Notes: a model not told the origin generated them from the letters alone. Positions 40,718-49,860 are shown, counted from the stretch's first letter. The stretch: DNA of 64,000 bases from Pseudomonas frederiksbergensis (GCF_003732705.1 NZ_MOBR01000006.1:268281-332280), one strand, 5' to 3'. Made by a program: numbers and translations.

Positions 40718-42883
40718 ATGGCGGACGATAGATATTCGCTCAAATACGCAGCCCTTGACGACAGTGGGCTGGCGTTCGGTAGTACCAGCATGGCCTCGGC
40801 CGGCACGGGCGTATTGTCAGCACAAGGCATGGGCTCGTCCGCCAGGGATCTTCTGTCTGGCCTCGGCTTGGCGCTGGAAAATGTCGGGCTCAAGCTCGGT
40901 CTGTTGACGACGGCGATTGAGTCGCTGAATTTGAAAATTTCGTCGCAACGTTTGTTGTCCCAAACGATGGGAGCTGGCGCCAAGAGTGAGCCGGCCAACG
41001 AAAAGAGTGCGGGCAAGCCCGGTAACCGTATAGAACCGCCGGACCTGCTCAAACCCGCGATAGAGATGGATTCGGCCATGGCCGATCTGAAGCAGGCAGC
41101 CCAATTGACGCCGCGCCAAAGCGCGGAAATGGTGCAGTCAACCCAGCACATCGCCAGCGCTCCGCTGGTGGCGGCCGGGGGGACTAAAGCGGTTGATCTG
41201 GTGAAGATTGAAAGCCTGGCGGCCACGGCGGGGATCGCCAGTGATCTGCCCAACGCGTCGGACCGACAGTTTGAACTGCTGCGCTTCGCCAGTGACGCTG
41301 GCGTCGCCGCGTCGGCGTTCAAAATGCCGGCTCTGGATGTCGCCGAGATGATGGCCGCCTGGCGCACGTCGATGAAGCTCAGCGGCCCTCAGGCTTTTGA
41401 TCTGGCGGACGCAACCAACCATTTGGGCAAGATACCCGGTGGTGCAAAAGCGGCTGATATCGGTGCGGTTTTGCAGCGTGACGGTGTCGCCGCTACCACA
41501 GCAGGGTTGATGCCTGCCCAAGCTGCTGCGCTGACGGCGGCATTGCTGAACACGGGCACGCAAAAGTCCGACGCCGGCGCTGCGCTCAATAGCATCACGA
41601 CCGCCATGGCCAAGGGTGATCAGGTTTCTGCAAGCGAGCGAGTGGCCTGGCAACAGTTGAAGCTTGATCCCGTGGAGGTGGCTGGTCTTTTACGCCAGCA
41701 GGACAAGGCGCCGGGCGCGGTCATGTCGGTGCTTGCAGCGTTAAACGCACAGCCTGCCGAAAATCGCTCAAGGCTGGCCACCACATTGTTTGCCAACGGG
41801 GACGAAGCGGCGGTGCGCATGTCGCGCAATCTGCCTGACGTCAGCCAAGCCTTCTGGCAGGTGTCCGACAACCGCCAGTACGCCACGTCGCAGTTAGGTG
41901 ACAAGGGCTCGGTGAAGCAAGACGCGCTTGTACAGTCCAGGACCCAACAGGGTCAGTGGAATGTCTTGAATGCGCGCAACGATCGTCTGTCGCTGGCCTC
42001 CGGGAATGCGCTGCTACCCATGGCTGACAGCGCGCTGGGTGCTGCCGGTTCGGTGACTGACAGACTGAGCGAATTGGCCGAAACCCATCCGAAAACCACG
42101 GCGGCTGTTGTCATTGTCATGGCAGCTATCAAGCCGTTGGTGAGTACGCTGTTCAAATCCATTGCGGATGAGGTGAGCAGCCAGGCAGCCAAGGGGGTGC
42201 TGGGTAAGGTGGCACCTCGGCTTCCCGGCCGTTTGGGAGAATTGATCTCCGAAGACTTCAGAAAAACCGGTGGCACGCCCAAACCGGATCTCAAGCTCGC
42301 GAACGCCGCCATGGCAGATGTAGAGCTCGGTCCTATGCGAGGGCTGAGCGGTTCCTTGAGCCCCGTGAAGCGCTTGATTCCTTTGGCGACCGCGTTAAGT
42401 GTTGCCCCCATGGTGGTCGAAGGCGTGATGAACGGCGATGCCCGGATGGTCGGCGCTGGTTTGGGCACCGCTGGCGGCGCCTGGGCGGGTGTTGAAGCGG
42501 GGGCGGTCATGGGTGGCACGGCGGGTGCCTTTCTCGGTCCGTTCGGCGCCGCCTTTGGCGGGCTGGCCGGTGCGGCCGTTGGCGGATTGGCAGGCAGTTG
42601 GATCGGTCAGGAAATGGGGGCCCGGTTGGGCGAAAAACTCAGTGCGCCTGCCGACAGGCTCCTTCCTCCGGATCAGGCCGCTAAAGACCTGACCAACGCC
42701 CAAACCAACAATCAGCAAAACACGGTGAACGCCAACATCTACATCAACGGCCTCGATTCACCCAATACCACCGAATTGGCCAACCTGGTCGTGCAACACC
42801 TTTCCAACCAGTTCGCAATGATGACAACGACCAATCAACTCGCCGTGCGACGTGACACGGCCCTGACCGATGGGGTGGCTTGA
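40718..42883 (+). CDS. Tape measure protein (module A)
   Basis: The 721-residue protein sets tail length. It is mostly alpha-helical and Ala-rich, with a hydrophobic segment near 465-485 (TAAVVIVMAAIKPLVSTLF) and a Gly-zipper region near 570-640 (MVGAGLGTAGGAWAG, FGGLAGAAVGGLAG). These are typical of tape measures that insert into the target membrane. It lies directly after the frameshifted chaperone pair and overlaps the gpU start. Confidence 0.92.
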   Translation: MADDRYSLKYAALDDSGLAFGSTSMASAGTGVLSAQGMGSSARDLLSGLGLALENVGLKLGLLTTAIESLNLKISSQRLLSQTMGAGAKSEPANEKSAGKPGNRIEPPDLLKPAIEMDSAMADLKQAAQLTPRQSAEMVQSTQHIASAPLVAAGGTKAVDLVKIESLAATAGIASDLPNASDRQFELLRFASDAGVAASAFKMPALDVAEMMAAWRTSMKLSGPQAFDLADATNHLGKIPGGAKAADIGAVLQRDGVAATTAGLMPAQAAALTAALLNTGTQKSDAGAALNSITTAMAKGDQVSASERVAWQQLKLDPVEVAGLLRQQDKAPGAVMSVLAALNAQPAENRSRLATTLFANGDEAAVRMSRNLPDVSQAFWQVSDNRQYATSQLGDKGSVKQDALVQSRTQQGQWNVLNARNDRLSLASGNALLPMADSALGAAGSVTDRLSELAETHPKTTAAVVIVMAAIKPLVSTLFKSIADEVSSQAAKGVLGKVAPRLPGRLGELISEDFRKTGGTPKPDLKLANAAMADVELGPMRGLSGSLSPVKRLIPLATALSVAPMVVEGVMNGDARMVGAGLGTAGGAWAGVEAGAVMGGTAGAFLGPFGAAFGGLAGAAVGGLAGSWIGQEMGARLGEKLSAPADRLLPPDQAAKDLTNAQTNNQQNTVNANIYINGLDSPNTTELANLVVQHLSNQFAMMTTTNQLAVRRDTALTDGVA

Positions 42884-43266
42884 TGAGGCAGCAAATGGCA
42901 CTCGGTACGTTCATTTTTGGCTTGTCGAGCAACTTTGCCTACGACGGTCTGGTGCGCAAGTCGGACGGTGGCTGGGTGAAGGTGGATATTTTGACCAGCA
43001 AGCCCAAATCCAGCCAGACCGGTCAAGGCCTGCAAACCCTGACGATCACTGGCAAGGCAATGTACGCGGTGGCCATGGATCGGCTCGACGAATTGCGTGC
43101 CTTGCAGGCGCTGCGGATACCGCTGCCGTTGGTCGATGGCATTGGGCGCAACTGGGGTTTGTGGCGCATCGATGATGTGTTGGAAACCCAAAGCTGCGTG
43201 ATTGATGACGGCACGGCGATGTTGATCACTTGGTCGATTACCTTGGGGGAATACGTCAATGCGTAA
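42883..43266 (+). CDS. Tail protein U (module A)
   Basis: The 127-residue protein is P2 gpU-like, a tail-completion protein: MALGTFIFGLSSNFAYDGLVRKSDGGWVKVD and GLQTLTITGKAMYA match the family. ATG 42883 overlaps the tape measure stop in an ATGA; a TTG one codon upstream is less likely. Confidence 0.93.
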   Translation: MRQQMALGTFIFGLSSNFAYDGLVRKSDGGWVKVDILTSKPKSSQTGQGLQTLTITGKAMYAVAMDRLDELRALQALRIPLPLVDGIGRNWGLWRIDDVLETQSCVIDDGTAMLITWSITLGEYVNA

Positions 43267-43471
43267 GGTACGAACCATCGCCGGTGACTCGGTGAATCTG
43301 TTGCTCTATCGCGAAACCGAGCGCTGTGACGACGGGGCTGAAGAAGCGCTGTGGCGCCTCAATCCGACACTGGCCGAGCAAGGCCCTGTACTGCCAGCAG
43401 GCGTCTGGGTGGTGCTGCCGGAACTTGAAACCAGGCCCGCAGCGAAAACGCCGGCAACGGCTTGGGATTAA
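43259..43471 (+). CDS. Tail protein X (module A)
   Basis: The 70-residue protein is P2 gpX-like with a LysM-type fold: VRTIAGDSVNLLLYRETERCDDGAEEALWRLNPTLAEQG and the VWVVLPE strand. It overlaps gpU by eight bases. U, X and D follow in the P2 order. Confidence 0.93.
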   Translation: MRKVRTIAGDSVNLLLYRETERCDDGAEEALWRLNPTLAEQGPVLPAGVWVVLPELETRPAAKTPATAWD

Positions 43472-43480
43472 GGAGGCTGC

Positions 43481-44509
43481 ATGGCAATCGGGTTTACGCC
43501 AGCGATAAAAATCTACGGGGCCAACGCGACCCTGATCAATCAGCGTCTGATCAGTTGGGAGCATATCGATACCGCCGGTATTGAGTCCGATCAACTGACG
43601 TTGGTGCTCGATCTGGAAGGTCTTGAAGGGCTGCCGAGCCTGGGTGGCAAAATCGGTTTGTGCGTGGGTTATCTGGAATCCGGGCTGGTGGATAAAGGCC
43701 AGTTTGTGGTGGCCCGGCGTACGCCGACACTGTTTCCGTTTCGCGTGTCGCTGGTAGCGACCGCCGCACCGTTCAGTGCGGCGGACGAGAGCGGATTTCA
43801 ACAGCGCCGTTCGGCCAGTCATGGTCCGACGACCCTCGGGGCACTGTTTCGCCAACTGACGGCCAAATACGGTTTTTCGCCGAGGGTGGATCCGTCAGTG
43901 TCACTGATAAAGATCGCGCATATCGACCAGTCGAATGAAACCGACATGGGCTTCATTTCACGCTTGGCGACCAAGTATGGCGCCATCGCCAAACCCTTTA
44001 ATGAGCTGTATGTGCTAGCGCGGCCGGGCCAGCTCAAATCGTTGTCGGGCAAGGTATTGGCGGACGTAAGACTGTCGGTTACGCACAACAATCGCCCCGG
44101 CGACCATGCGTTCATCACCGCGACCCTTGATGATTCCGCCAAGGCCAAAACCCAGGGCTGCCAGATCAGTTGGTGGGACGCTGCAGCCGGTTTGCTGCAG
44201 ATGGTTGAAACCGGGCTCGCGCCGTTCAAGACCCTGCGCCTGAATTGTCAGAACGCAGAGGAAGCGCAAGCGATTGGCGAAGGTGAAGTGCGCAAAATGG
44301 GCCGTGAAAAACTCAAGGTGAAAATCAGCTGCCCGGGCAATCCAGACTTCTCGGCTGAAGGGCTGGTCCTGCTGGACGACACATGGCCGGACTTTATGCG
44401 TGGGCGCTGGTCGATCGACAAAGTCACCGCCAGCGGCGACCGCACCAGCAGCTATCGCTGCATGATCGACGCGACGTGCATCGATCCCGGCGCTGAAGCC
44501 ATCCTCTGA
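43481..44509 (+). CDS. Tail protein D, baseplate hub (module A)
   Basis: The 342-residue protein is P2 gpD/gp27-like, the hub that joins the tube to the spike. SWEHIDTAGIESDQLTLVLDLEGL at the N-terminus and HIDQSNETDMGFISRLATKYGA in the middle are typical. It starts behind AAGGAGG. It is the last module A gene; the endolysin that follows gpD in R-pyocin loci is absent here. Confidence 0.94.
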   Translation: MAIGFTPAIKIYGANATLINQRLISWEHIDTAGIESDQLTLVLDLEGLEGLPSLGGKIGLCVGYLESGLVDKGQFVVARRTPTLFPFRVSLVATAAPFSAADESGFQQRRSASHGPTTLGALFRQLTAKYGFSPRVDPSVSLIKIAHIDQSNETDMGFISRLATKYGAIAKPFNELYVLARPGQLKSLSGKVLADVRLSVTHNNRPGDHAFITATLDDSAKAKTQGCQISWWDAAAGLLQMVETGLAPFKTLRLNCQNAEEAQAIGEGEVRKMGREKLKVKISCPGNPDFSAEGLVLLDDTWPDFMRGRWSIDKVTASGDRTSSYRCMIDATCIDPGAEAIL

Positions 44510-44536
44510 TCAAACCCCACACCCATTCACAGAACC

Positions 44537-45039
44537 CTGTGGGAGCGAGCCTGCTCGCGAAGACGGCAGCACATTCACCATCGATGTCGCCTGACCCACC
44601 GCTTTCGCGAGCAAGCCCGCTCCCACAGTTGGCTCAGTGTTCGACACAGCACTTACGCACAACCGAAATTCCCCTGTGGGAGCGAGCCTGCTCGCGAAGA
44701 CGCCAGCACATTCACCATCAATGCCGCCTGACCCACCGCCTTCGCGAGCAAGCTCGCTCCCACAGTTGGCTCAGTGTTCTGCACAGCACTCGCGCACAAC
44801 CGAAATTCCCCTGTGGGAGCGAGCCTGCTCGCGAAGACGCCAGCACATTCACCAACAATGCTGCCTGACCCACCGCTTTCGCGAGCAGGCTCGCTCCCAC
44901 AGTTGGCTCAGTGTTCGACACAGCACTTACGCACAACCGAAATTCCCCTGTGGGAGCGAGCCTGCTCGCGAAGACGCCAGCACATTCACCAACAATGCTG
45001 CCTGACCCACCGCTTTCGCGAGCAGGCTCGCTCCCACAG
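44537..45039. repeat. REPIN followed by a three-unit 137-bp tandem REPIN array
   Basis: One REPIN (44537-44628) is followed by three near-identical 137-base units starting at 44629, 44766 and 44903. Each begins TTGGCTCAGTGTTC and contains a complete REPIN. The array fills the 567-base gap between module A and module B. There is no gene in it, although translated repeats give long spurious frames. Confidence 0.93.
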
Positions 45040-45076
45040 GTTTCGACCGCACCTTTCATACAGATGGAGCGCCCTC

Positions 45077-45661
45077 ATGAAGATCACTCCGATCCTCACG
45101 CAACTGCGTGCCCAATGCCCAACCCTTGCCAATCGCATCGCGGCGGGTATCGACCTCGCCACGCTGCAAGCCAACACCCCACTTACCACGCCATGCGCCT
45201 ACATCGTGCCTCTCGCCGATGTCGCCAGCAAAAGCCTCGCGCAGAACCTGGCGCTGCAACCCATCCGCGACAGCTTCGAAGTGACCCTGGTGCTCGACAC
45301 CACGGACGCGACAAAAGCGCTGGATCTTTTGCATGACCTGCGCGCCGAGCTGTGGCGCGCTCTGGTGGGTTTCAAGCCTGGGGCTGATTACGACGCCATC
45401 GAATACGACGGCGGTGAATTGCTTTCCATCAACGCCAGTCGCGCGTTGTATCGCCTGCGCTTTTTTGCCGAATTCCAGCTCGGCCGCAACCTGCCAAACC
45501 AACCGGCAGAGAGTTGGCACGAGCGTGAACTGGACGGTTTGTCGTCCTTTGCCGGGGTCACTGTGCGGGTCGATGCCATCGATCCGGCGGACCCCAATCT
45601 GAAACGCCCAGGCCCCGACGGGCGCCTGGAAATGACTTTCTCTGGAGATGTAACCCCATGA
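45077..45661 (+). CDS. Tail terminator/completion-like protein (module B)
   Basis: The 194-residue protein opens module B. KITPILTQLRAQCPTLANRIAAGIDLATLQ with the beta-rich remainder fits small phage proteins that cap the tail tube (Gp37-like). ATG 45077 is preceded by GGAG; upstream frames are repeats. Its stop overlaps the DUF2635 start. Exact family membership is uncertain. Confidence 0.75.
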   Translation: MKITPILTQLRAQCPTLANRIAAGIDLATLQANTPLTTPCAYIVPLADVASKSLAQNLALQPIRDSFEVTLVLDTTDATKALDLLHDLRAELWRALVGFKPGADYDAIEYDGGELLSINASRALYRLRFFAEFQLGRNLPNQPAESWHERELDGLSSFAGVTVRVDAIDPADPNLKRPGPDGRLEMTFSGDVTP

Positions 45662-45840
45662 GCAAACGCATCACCGTGCTGCCGGCCCCAGGCCGTGTCG
45701 TGCCGGACCCGGGAGCGGGCGATCTGTTGCCCCTCGAGGGCCGTGAAGTGCCGGACAACGCCTGGTGGCGTCGACGTCTGGCCGATGGCGATATCACTAC
45801 CAAAGCCGTGAAAGCGGCCAAACCACAGGGAGCCAAATAA
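45658..45840 (+). CDS. DUF2635 family protein (module B)
   Basis: This 60-residue protein, MSKRITVLPAPGRVVPDP through NAWWRRRLADGDI, matches the short DUF2635 family that precedes the sheath gene in Mu-like phages. It overlaps both neighbours by a few bases. No function is established. Confidence 0.85.
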   Translation: MSKRITVLPAPGRVVPDPGAGDLLPLEGREVPDNAWWRRRLADGDITTKAVKAAKPQGAK

Positions 45841-47336
45841 TGGCGATCGGATTCAGCAACATCCCCGCGGACATTCGTGTTCCGCTGTTCTACGCCGAGA
45901 TGGACAATTCGGCCGCCAATAGCGCGTCGTCGGCCATGCGCCGCTTGATCGTCGCCCAGGTCAACGACAACATCGCCCCGACCGACGTCGGCAAACTGGT
46001 GCTGGTGTCCAGCGTTGCGCTGGCCAAAAGCATTGGCGGCCAAGGTTCGATGTTGGCCTCGATGTATGAAACCTGGCGCAAGACTGACCCGATCGGCGAG
46101 ATCTGGTGCCTGCCGCTGCACAACACCACGGGCAGCATCGCCAAAGGTGTGGTGACCCTGACCGGCACCGCGACCCAAAGCGGTGTGCTCAACCTGTACG
46201 TCGGCGGCGTTCGCGTTCAAGCGTCCATCGTCAGCGGTTTCACAGCGGCCCAAGCGGCCACTGCACTGGCGCTGAAAATCAATGCGTCGGCCGACTTGCC
46301 GGTGTCCGCTGCGGCGGCCGAAGGCGTCGTGACCCTGAGTGCCAAATGGACCGGCGACAGCGGTAACGACATCAGCCTGCAATTCAATCGCCTGGGCAAG
46401 AGCAACGGCGAAGAAACCCCGGCGGGCCTGACCTCTGCTGTTACTGCCATGACCGGCGGCGTCGGTGTACCGGATCAAGTGGCTGCCGTCGCGGCACTGG
46501 GCGATGAACCGTTCGAGTTCATCTGCATGCCGTTCTCGGACCTGAGCACCCTCAACACCTGGCAAGCCGTCATGGATGACAGCACCGGTCGTTGGTCCTG
46601 GGCCAAGCAATTGTTCGGTCACGTCTACAGTGCCAAGCGCGGCACCATCGGCACCTTGGTCGCTGCGGGCCAGGCGCGCAACGATCAGCACATGACCATT
46701 CAGGCGCTGGAACCGGGCGTTCCACAACCGTTCTGGGTCCAGGCCGCTGCACTGGCCGCGCGCACGTCGGTGTTCATCTCCGCCGACGCCAGCCGCCCGA
46801 CCCAAAGTGGCAGCCTGCCAGGTCTCGACCCGGCGCCGGCCAGTGAGCGCTTCACCCTGACCGAGCGTCAGTCGCTGCTCAACTACGGCATCGCCACCGC
46901 GTACTACGAAGGCGGCTACGTGCGCATTCAACGTTCGATCACCACCTACCAGAAGAACGCGTACGGCCAGGCTGACAACTCCTACCTGGACAGCGAAACC
47001 ATGCACCAGTCGGCGTTCATCGTGCGCCGTCTGCAAAGCGTGATCACCAGCAAATACGGGCGCCACAAACTGGCCTCCGACGGCACCCGTTTCGGCGCCG
47101 GCCAGCCAATCGTCACCCCGAGCACCATTCGCGGTGAGCTGATTGCGCAGTACGCCAAGCTCGAACTGGAAGGCCACGTGGAAAACGCCGAGCTGTTCGC
47201 CGAGCACCTGATTGTCGAGCGCGACGTGCAGGACCCGAGCCGGGTCAACGTGCTGTTCCCGCCGGATTACATCAATGGCCTGCGCGTGTTTGCACTGCTC
47301 AACCAATTCCGCCTGCAGTACGACGACGCGGCTTGA
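45840..47336 (+). CDS. Tail sheath protein (module B, Mu gpL-like)
   Basis: The 498-residue sheath is Mu gpL-like. IGFSNIPADIRVPLFYAEMDNS at the start, the inserted beta domain around 100-210 and the end TIRGELIAQYAKLELEGHVENAE define the family. The ATG overlaps the DUF2635 stop (TAATG). It is longer and of a different lineage from the module A sheath, so the two particles have independent contractile tubes. Confidence 0.94.
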   Translation: MAIGFSNIPADIRVPLFYAEMDNSAANSASSAMRRLIVAQVNDNIAPTDVGKLVLVSSVALAKSIGGQGSMLASMYETWRKTDPIGEIWCLPLHNTTGSIAKGVVTLTGTATQSGVLNLYVGGVRVQASIVSGFTAAQAATALALKINASADLPVSAAAAEGVVTLSAKWTGDSGNDISLQFNRLGKSNGEETPAGLTSAVTAMTGGVGVPDQVAAVAALGDEPFEFICMPFSDLSTLNTWQAVMDDSTGRWSWAKQLFGHVYSAKRGTIGTLVAAGQARNDQHMTIQALEPGVPQPFWVQAAALAARTSVFISADASRPTQSGSLPGLDPAPASERFTLTERQSLLNYGIATAYYEGGYVRIQRSITTYQKNAYGQADNSYLDSETMHQSAFIVRRLQSVITSKYGRHKLASDGTRFGAGQPIVTPSTIRGELIAQYAKLELEGHVENAELFAEHLIVERDVQDPSRVNVLFPPDYINGLRVFALLNQFRLQYDDAA

Positions 47337-47361
47337 TCGCTGCGTTTGATTGCGTGATTTC

Positions 47362-47384
47362 AGCCCACCTCGCGTGGGCTTTTT
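47362..47384 (+). terminator. Terminator-like hairpin between sheath and tube (module B)
   Basis: AGCCCAC (47362-47368) pairs with GTGGGCT (47374-47380) and runs into TTTT. It ends about 20 bases before the tube ATG and shares the following GGAGAAAC ribosome-binding sequence with the hairpin before the module A sheath block. Confidence 0.75.
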
Positions 47385-47403
47385 ATTTGAAGGGAGAAAC
47401 ACC

Positions 47404-47751
47404 ATGGGTCAACTGATTGCGGGCACCTGCTACGTCAAAGTGGACGGCGCTCAACTGACCATCAATGGCGGCTGCGAAGCACCACTGATGTCCACCAAAC
47501 GTGAAACCGTCGTGCCGGGTTTCTACAAGGAAACCGACATCGCACCGTCGTTCAAAGTGACGGCGCTGCACACCCCGGACTTCCCGCTCAAGCAGCTGGT
47601 AGCAGGCGTCGACATGACCGTCACCTGCGAATTCAGCAACGGCAAAGTCTACGTGCTGGCCGGCGCCTACCTCGTCGATGAACCGGCGTCCAAGGGCGAC
47701 GACGCCTCGATCTCGCTGGTGTTCAACGGCGTGAAAGGGACCTGGCAATGA
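47404..47751 (+). CDS. Tail tube protein (module B, Mu gpM-like)
   Basis: The 115-residue protein is a Mu gpM-type tube. GTCYVKVDGAQLTINGGCEAPL, RETVVPGFYKETDIAPSFKV and KLQV-like terminal strands fit. It follows the sheath, and its stop overlaps the chaperone start in an ATGA. Confidence 0.92.
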   Translation: MGQLIAGTCYVKVDGAQLTINGGCEAPLMSTKRETVVPGFYKETDIAPSFKVTALHTPDFPLKQLVAGVDMTVTCEFSNGKVYVLAGAYLVDEPASKGDDASISLVFNGVKGTWQ

Positions 47752-48044
47752 GCGGCGCCGTGAAGCTTCAAGTTGCGATCGAAGCCCACGGCGAGCCCCT
47801 GACCGAACTCAACCTGCGCCGTCCGACGGTGCAGGAAGTGCGGGCGATCAAGGCGCTGCCGTACAAGATCGACAAGAGCGAAGAAGTCAGCCTGGACATG
47901 GACGTCGCGGCCAAATACATCGCGGTCTGCGCCGGCATTCCACCGTCGTCGGTCAACCAGTTGGACCTGGCTGACCTCAACGCGCTGAGCTGGGCCGTCG
48001 CGAGTTTTTTCATGAGTGCGGCGTCGGAGCCATCACCGACCTGA
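47748..48044 (+). CDS. Tail assembly chaperone, zero-frame product (module B, Mu gp41-like)
   Basis: This 98-residue protein matches the Mu gp41/Phage_TAC family (ELNLRRPTVQEVRAIKALPY). It ends in a short tail after the slippery heptamer T-TTT-TTC at 48005-48011, where a -1 shift would extend it. It lies between the tube and tape-measure genes. Confidence 0.88.
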   Translation: MSGAVKLQVAIEAHGEPLTELNLRRPTVQEVRAIKALPYKIDKSEEVSLDMDVAAKYIAVCAGIPPSSVNQLDLADLNALSWAVASFFMSAASEPSPT

Positions 48045-48175
48045 TCGCAGTCGCCTATGACCTGGCCTGGTTCTGGAAGGTTGACCCCGAACAGATGATG
48101 GCCAGGCCACTGGATGTGCTCCGGGAATCCCTGGAGCACGCGCAACGGATCAATGCGATGCAGCAGGTGCAGTGA
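48011..48175 (+). CDS. -1 frameshift extension of the module B tail chaperone (gp42-like)
   Basis: The -1 frame after 48005-48011 encodes HECGVGAITDLIAVAYDLAW and then FWKVDPEQMMARPLDVLRES to a TGA at 48173-48175 that overlaps the tape-measure ATG. The fusion would be 142 residues. No start codon with SD lies at the junction. The arrangement parallels the G/GT, E/E' and Mu gp41/42 systems; shifting is inferred. Confidence 0.82.
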   Translation, partial: HECGVGAITDLIAVAYDLAWFWKVDPEQMMARPLDVLRESLEHAQRINAMQQVQ

Positions 48176-49860
48176 TGGCAGACACAGAAACGGTAAAAAA
48201 ATCGGTGTTGTTGACCGGTATCGATGAACTGTCCCCCAAGCTGGCCGGCCTTGTTTCAAAGGTCGACAGCTTCAAGAAAAATCTGGAACAGGCCGGCCTT
48301 GGCAAGCTGGATATCAGCGGCTTGTTCAAGGGCGGTAGCGTGATCACGCCGTTCGTGGACGGGATCAAGGCGTCCGATGCGTTCAAGGGAAAATTGGCCG
48401 AGGTCGGTGAAGCGACCAAGGCTGTGGACCTGCCGAGCGCACCCGCCAGCGCCACGCAAACCATGAACGTCTTCAGCCAGTCGATGGGCACGGTATCCGC
48501 CGCTATCGATGCCGCGTTAATGCCGGCAGTTGCGTCCCTGGTGGTGGGGTTGGAGCCGGTGCTGAGCAGCGTGGGAACACTGCTGAGCGAAAACCCGAAA
48601 CTGGTTGAAGGACTGGCGGCCGGTGCCGTCGCGTTCTCGGCAATTCAAACCGCCGTGAGCGGGGCGACCCAGGTGTTCGATCTGATGAGCACGGTGATGA
48701 AGACCAACCCGATCATACTGATCGCCATGGGCATCGCGGTGGCCGCCGGGTTGATCGTCGCCAACTGGAAACCGATCTCGACGTTCTTTGCCGGGCTCTG
48801 GCAAAAGATTGCGCCAGTGGTGATGCCGATGGTCGAGTTCTTCAAGACCATGTTCAGCTTCACGCCCCTCGGACAGTTGATCAGTAACTGGGGCCCCGTC
48901 ACCGCATTCTTCGCGTCGTTGTGGCGAGGTATCCAGGCTGTGGCGGGGCCTGCGTTCGAACTGTTAAAAACCCTGTTTTCCTGGACGCCTCAAGGGCTGA
49001 TCCTCAGTAACTGGGGGCCAATCAGCTCGATAGTGGCAACGATTTTCGGGCGGATGAAAGACAACGCAACCGAGTTTTTCGGCTTCCTCAAGGCGTGTTT
49101 CGACTGGACGCCCCAAGGCATGATCCTGAACAACTGGGGGCCGGTCACCGGGCTGTTTGCGGCCATCTGGGATTTGTTGGTGGCGCTGGCCGTGCCGGTG
49201 AAAGACATGCTTCGCAGCGTGTTCAACGACTACGTGCCGATGGACCGGATTACCGAACTCTGGGGCAAGGTGCCTGATTTCTTCGGTGGGATGGTGGAGA
49301 GCATCGACGTGGCCATGCGGCTCCTGGCGACCATCTTCGGCATCCCGTTCGTGGGCTCACCCCTGGATGCGTTCAATCTGCAGTGGGCGCCGTTGACCAA
49401 GGGTATCAGTGATTGGGTGGACAAGATTCAAGCGCTCATGGCGCCGATCAAAGACATGTTCGGTGGCAGCTTCGGCGGCTTTATCACCCTCATCACTGGC
49501 AAGATCGAAGGCTTGACCGAGGCCCAGAAGAAAACCAATGCCGAAGGCAAAGGCGAACTGGCACCGGCGTTTTTTGGCGCCGGCACCGAGCCGACGTCGG
49601 ATGCAGCGTTGGTGCCCGGCAACCTGGCGCAAAAACCGTCGTTGCCGACCGGTTCCCTGACGCAAAACTCCAGCGCGCTGATCCAGCAAACCGCCGCCAA
49701 CAACCGCACGCAACTCGAAGGCGGCCTGACCGTGCGTTTCGACAACGCACCGGCCGGTCTGCGCACCGATCAACCGCAAACCAATCAACCGGGGCTGGCG
49801 CTCAATTCGCGCATCGGCTATCGCTCACTTTCGCTTGGAGGTTCCAATGAGCTGGCGTGA
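48175..49860 (+). CDS. Tape measure protein (module B)
   Basis: The 561-residue protein is shorter than the module A tape measure, so a shorter tail is expected. Between residues 197 and about 360 it has four repeats of exactly 41 residues, each with an Asn-Trp core (N197, N238, N279, N320; NWGP in three) and WTPQG just before. A hydrophobic segment lies near 170-195. ATG 48175 overlaps the frameshift-product stop; a GTG one codon upstream is less likely. Confidence 0.9.
   Translation: MADTETVKKSVLLTGIDELSPKLAGLVSKVDSFKKNLEQAGLGKLDISGLFKGGSVITPFVDGIKASDAFKGKLAEVGEATKAVDLPSAPASATQTMNVFSQSMGTVSAAIDAALMPAVASLVVGLEPVLSSVGTLLSENPKLVEGLAAGAVAFSAIQTAVSGATQVFDLMSTVMKTNPIILIAMGIAVAAGLIVANWKPISTFFAGLWQKIAPVVMPMVEFFKTMFSFTPLGQLISNWGPVTAFFASLWRGIQAVAGPAFELLKTLFSWTPQGLILSNWGPISSIVATIFGRMKDNATEFFGFLKACFDWTPQGMILNNWGPVTGLFAAIWDLLVALAVPVKDMLRSVFNDYVPMDRITELWGKVPDFFGGMVESIDVAMRLLATIFGIPFVGSPLDAFNLQWAPLTKGISDWVDKIQALMAPIKDMFGGSFGGFITLITGKIEGLTEAQKKTNAEGKGELAPAFFGAGTEPTSDAALVPGNLAQKPSLPTGSLTQNSSALIQQTAANNRTQLEGGLTVRFDNAPAGLRTDQPQTNQPGLALNSRIGYRSLSLGGSNELA

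Noticed and set aside
44629-45039. Possible CRISPR array because of regular repeats
   Set aside because: Units are 137 bases, near-identical throughout, without variable spacers, and no cas genes are present; these are tandem REPINs.
44539-45060. Several overlapping frames with repeated SRASSLPQLAQ-like peptides
   Set aside because: They are translations of REPIN palindromes and of the 137-bp tandem units, not genes. The same applies to 52043-52783.
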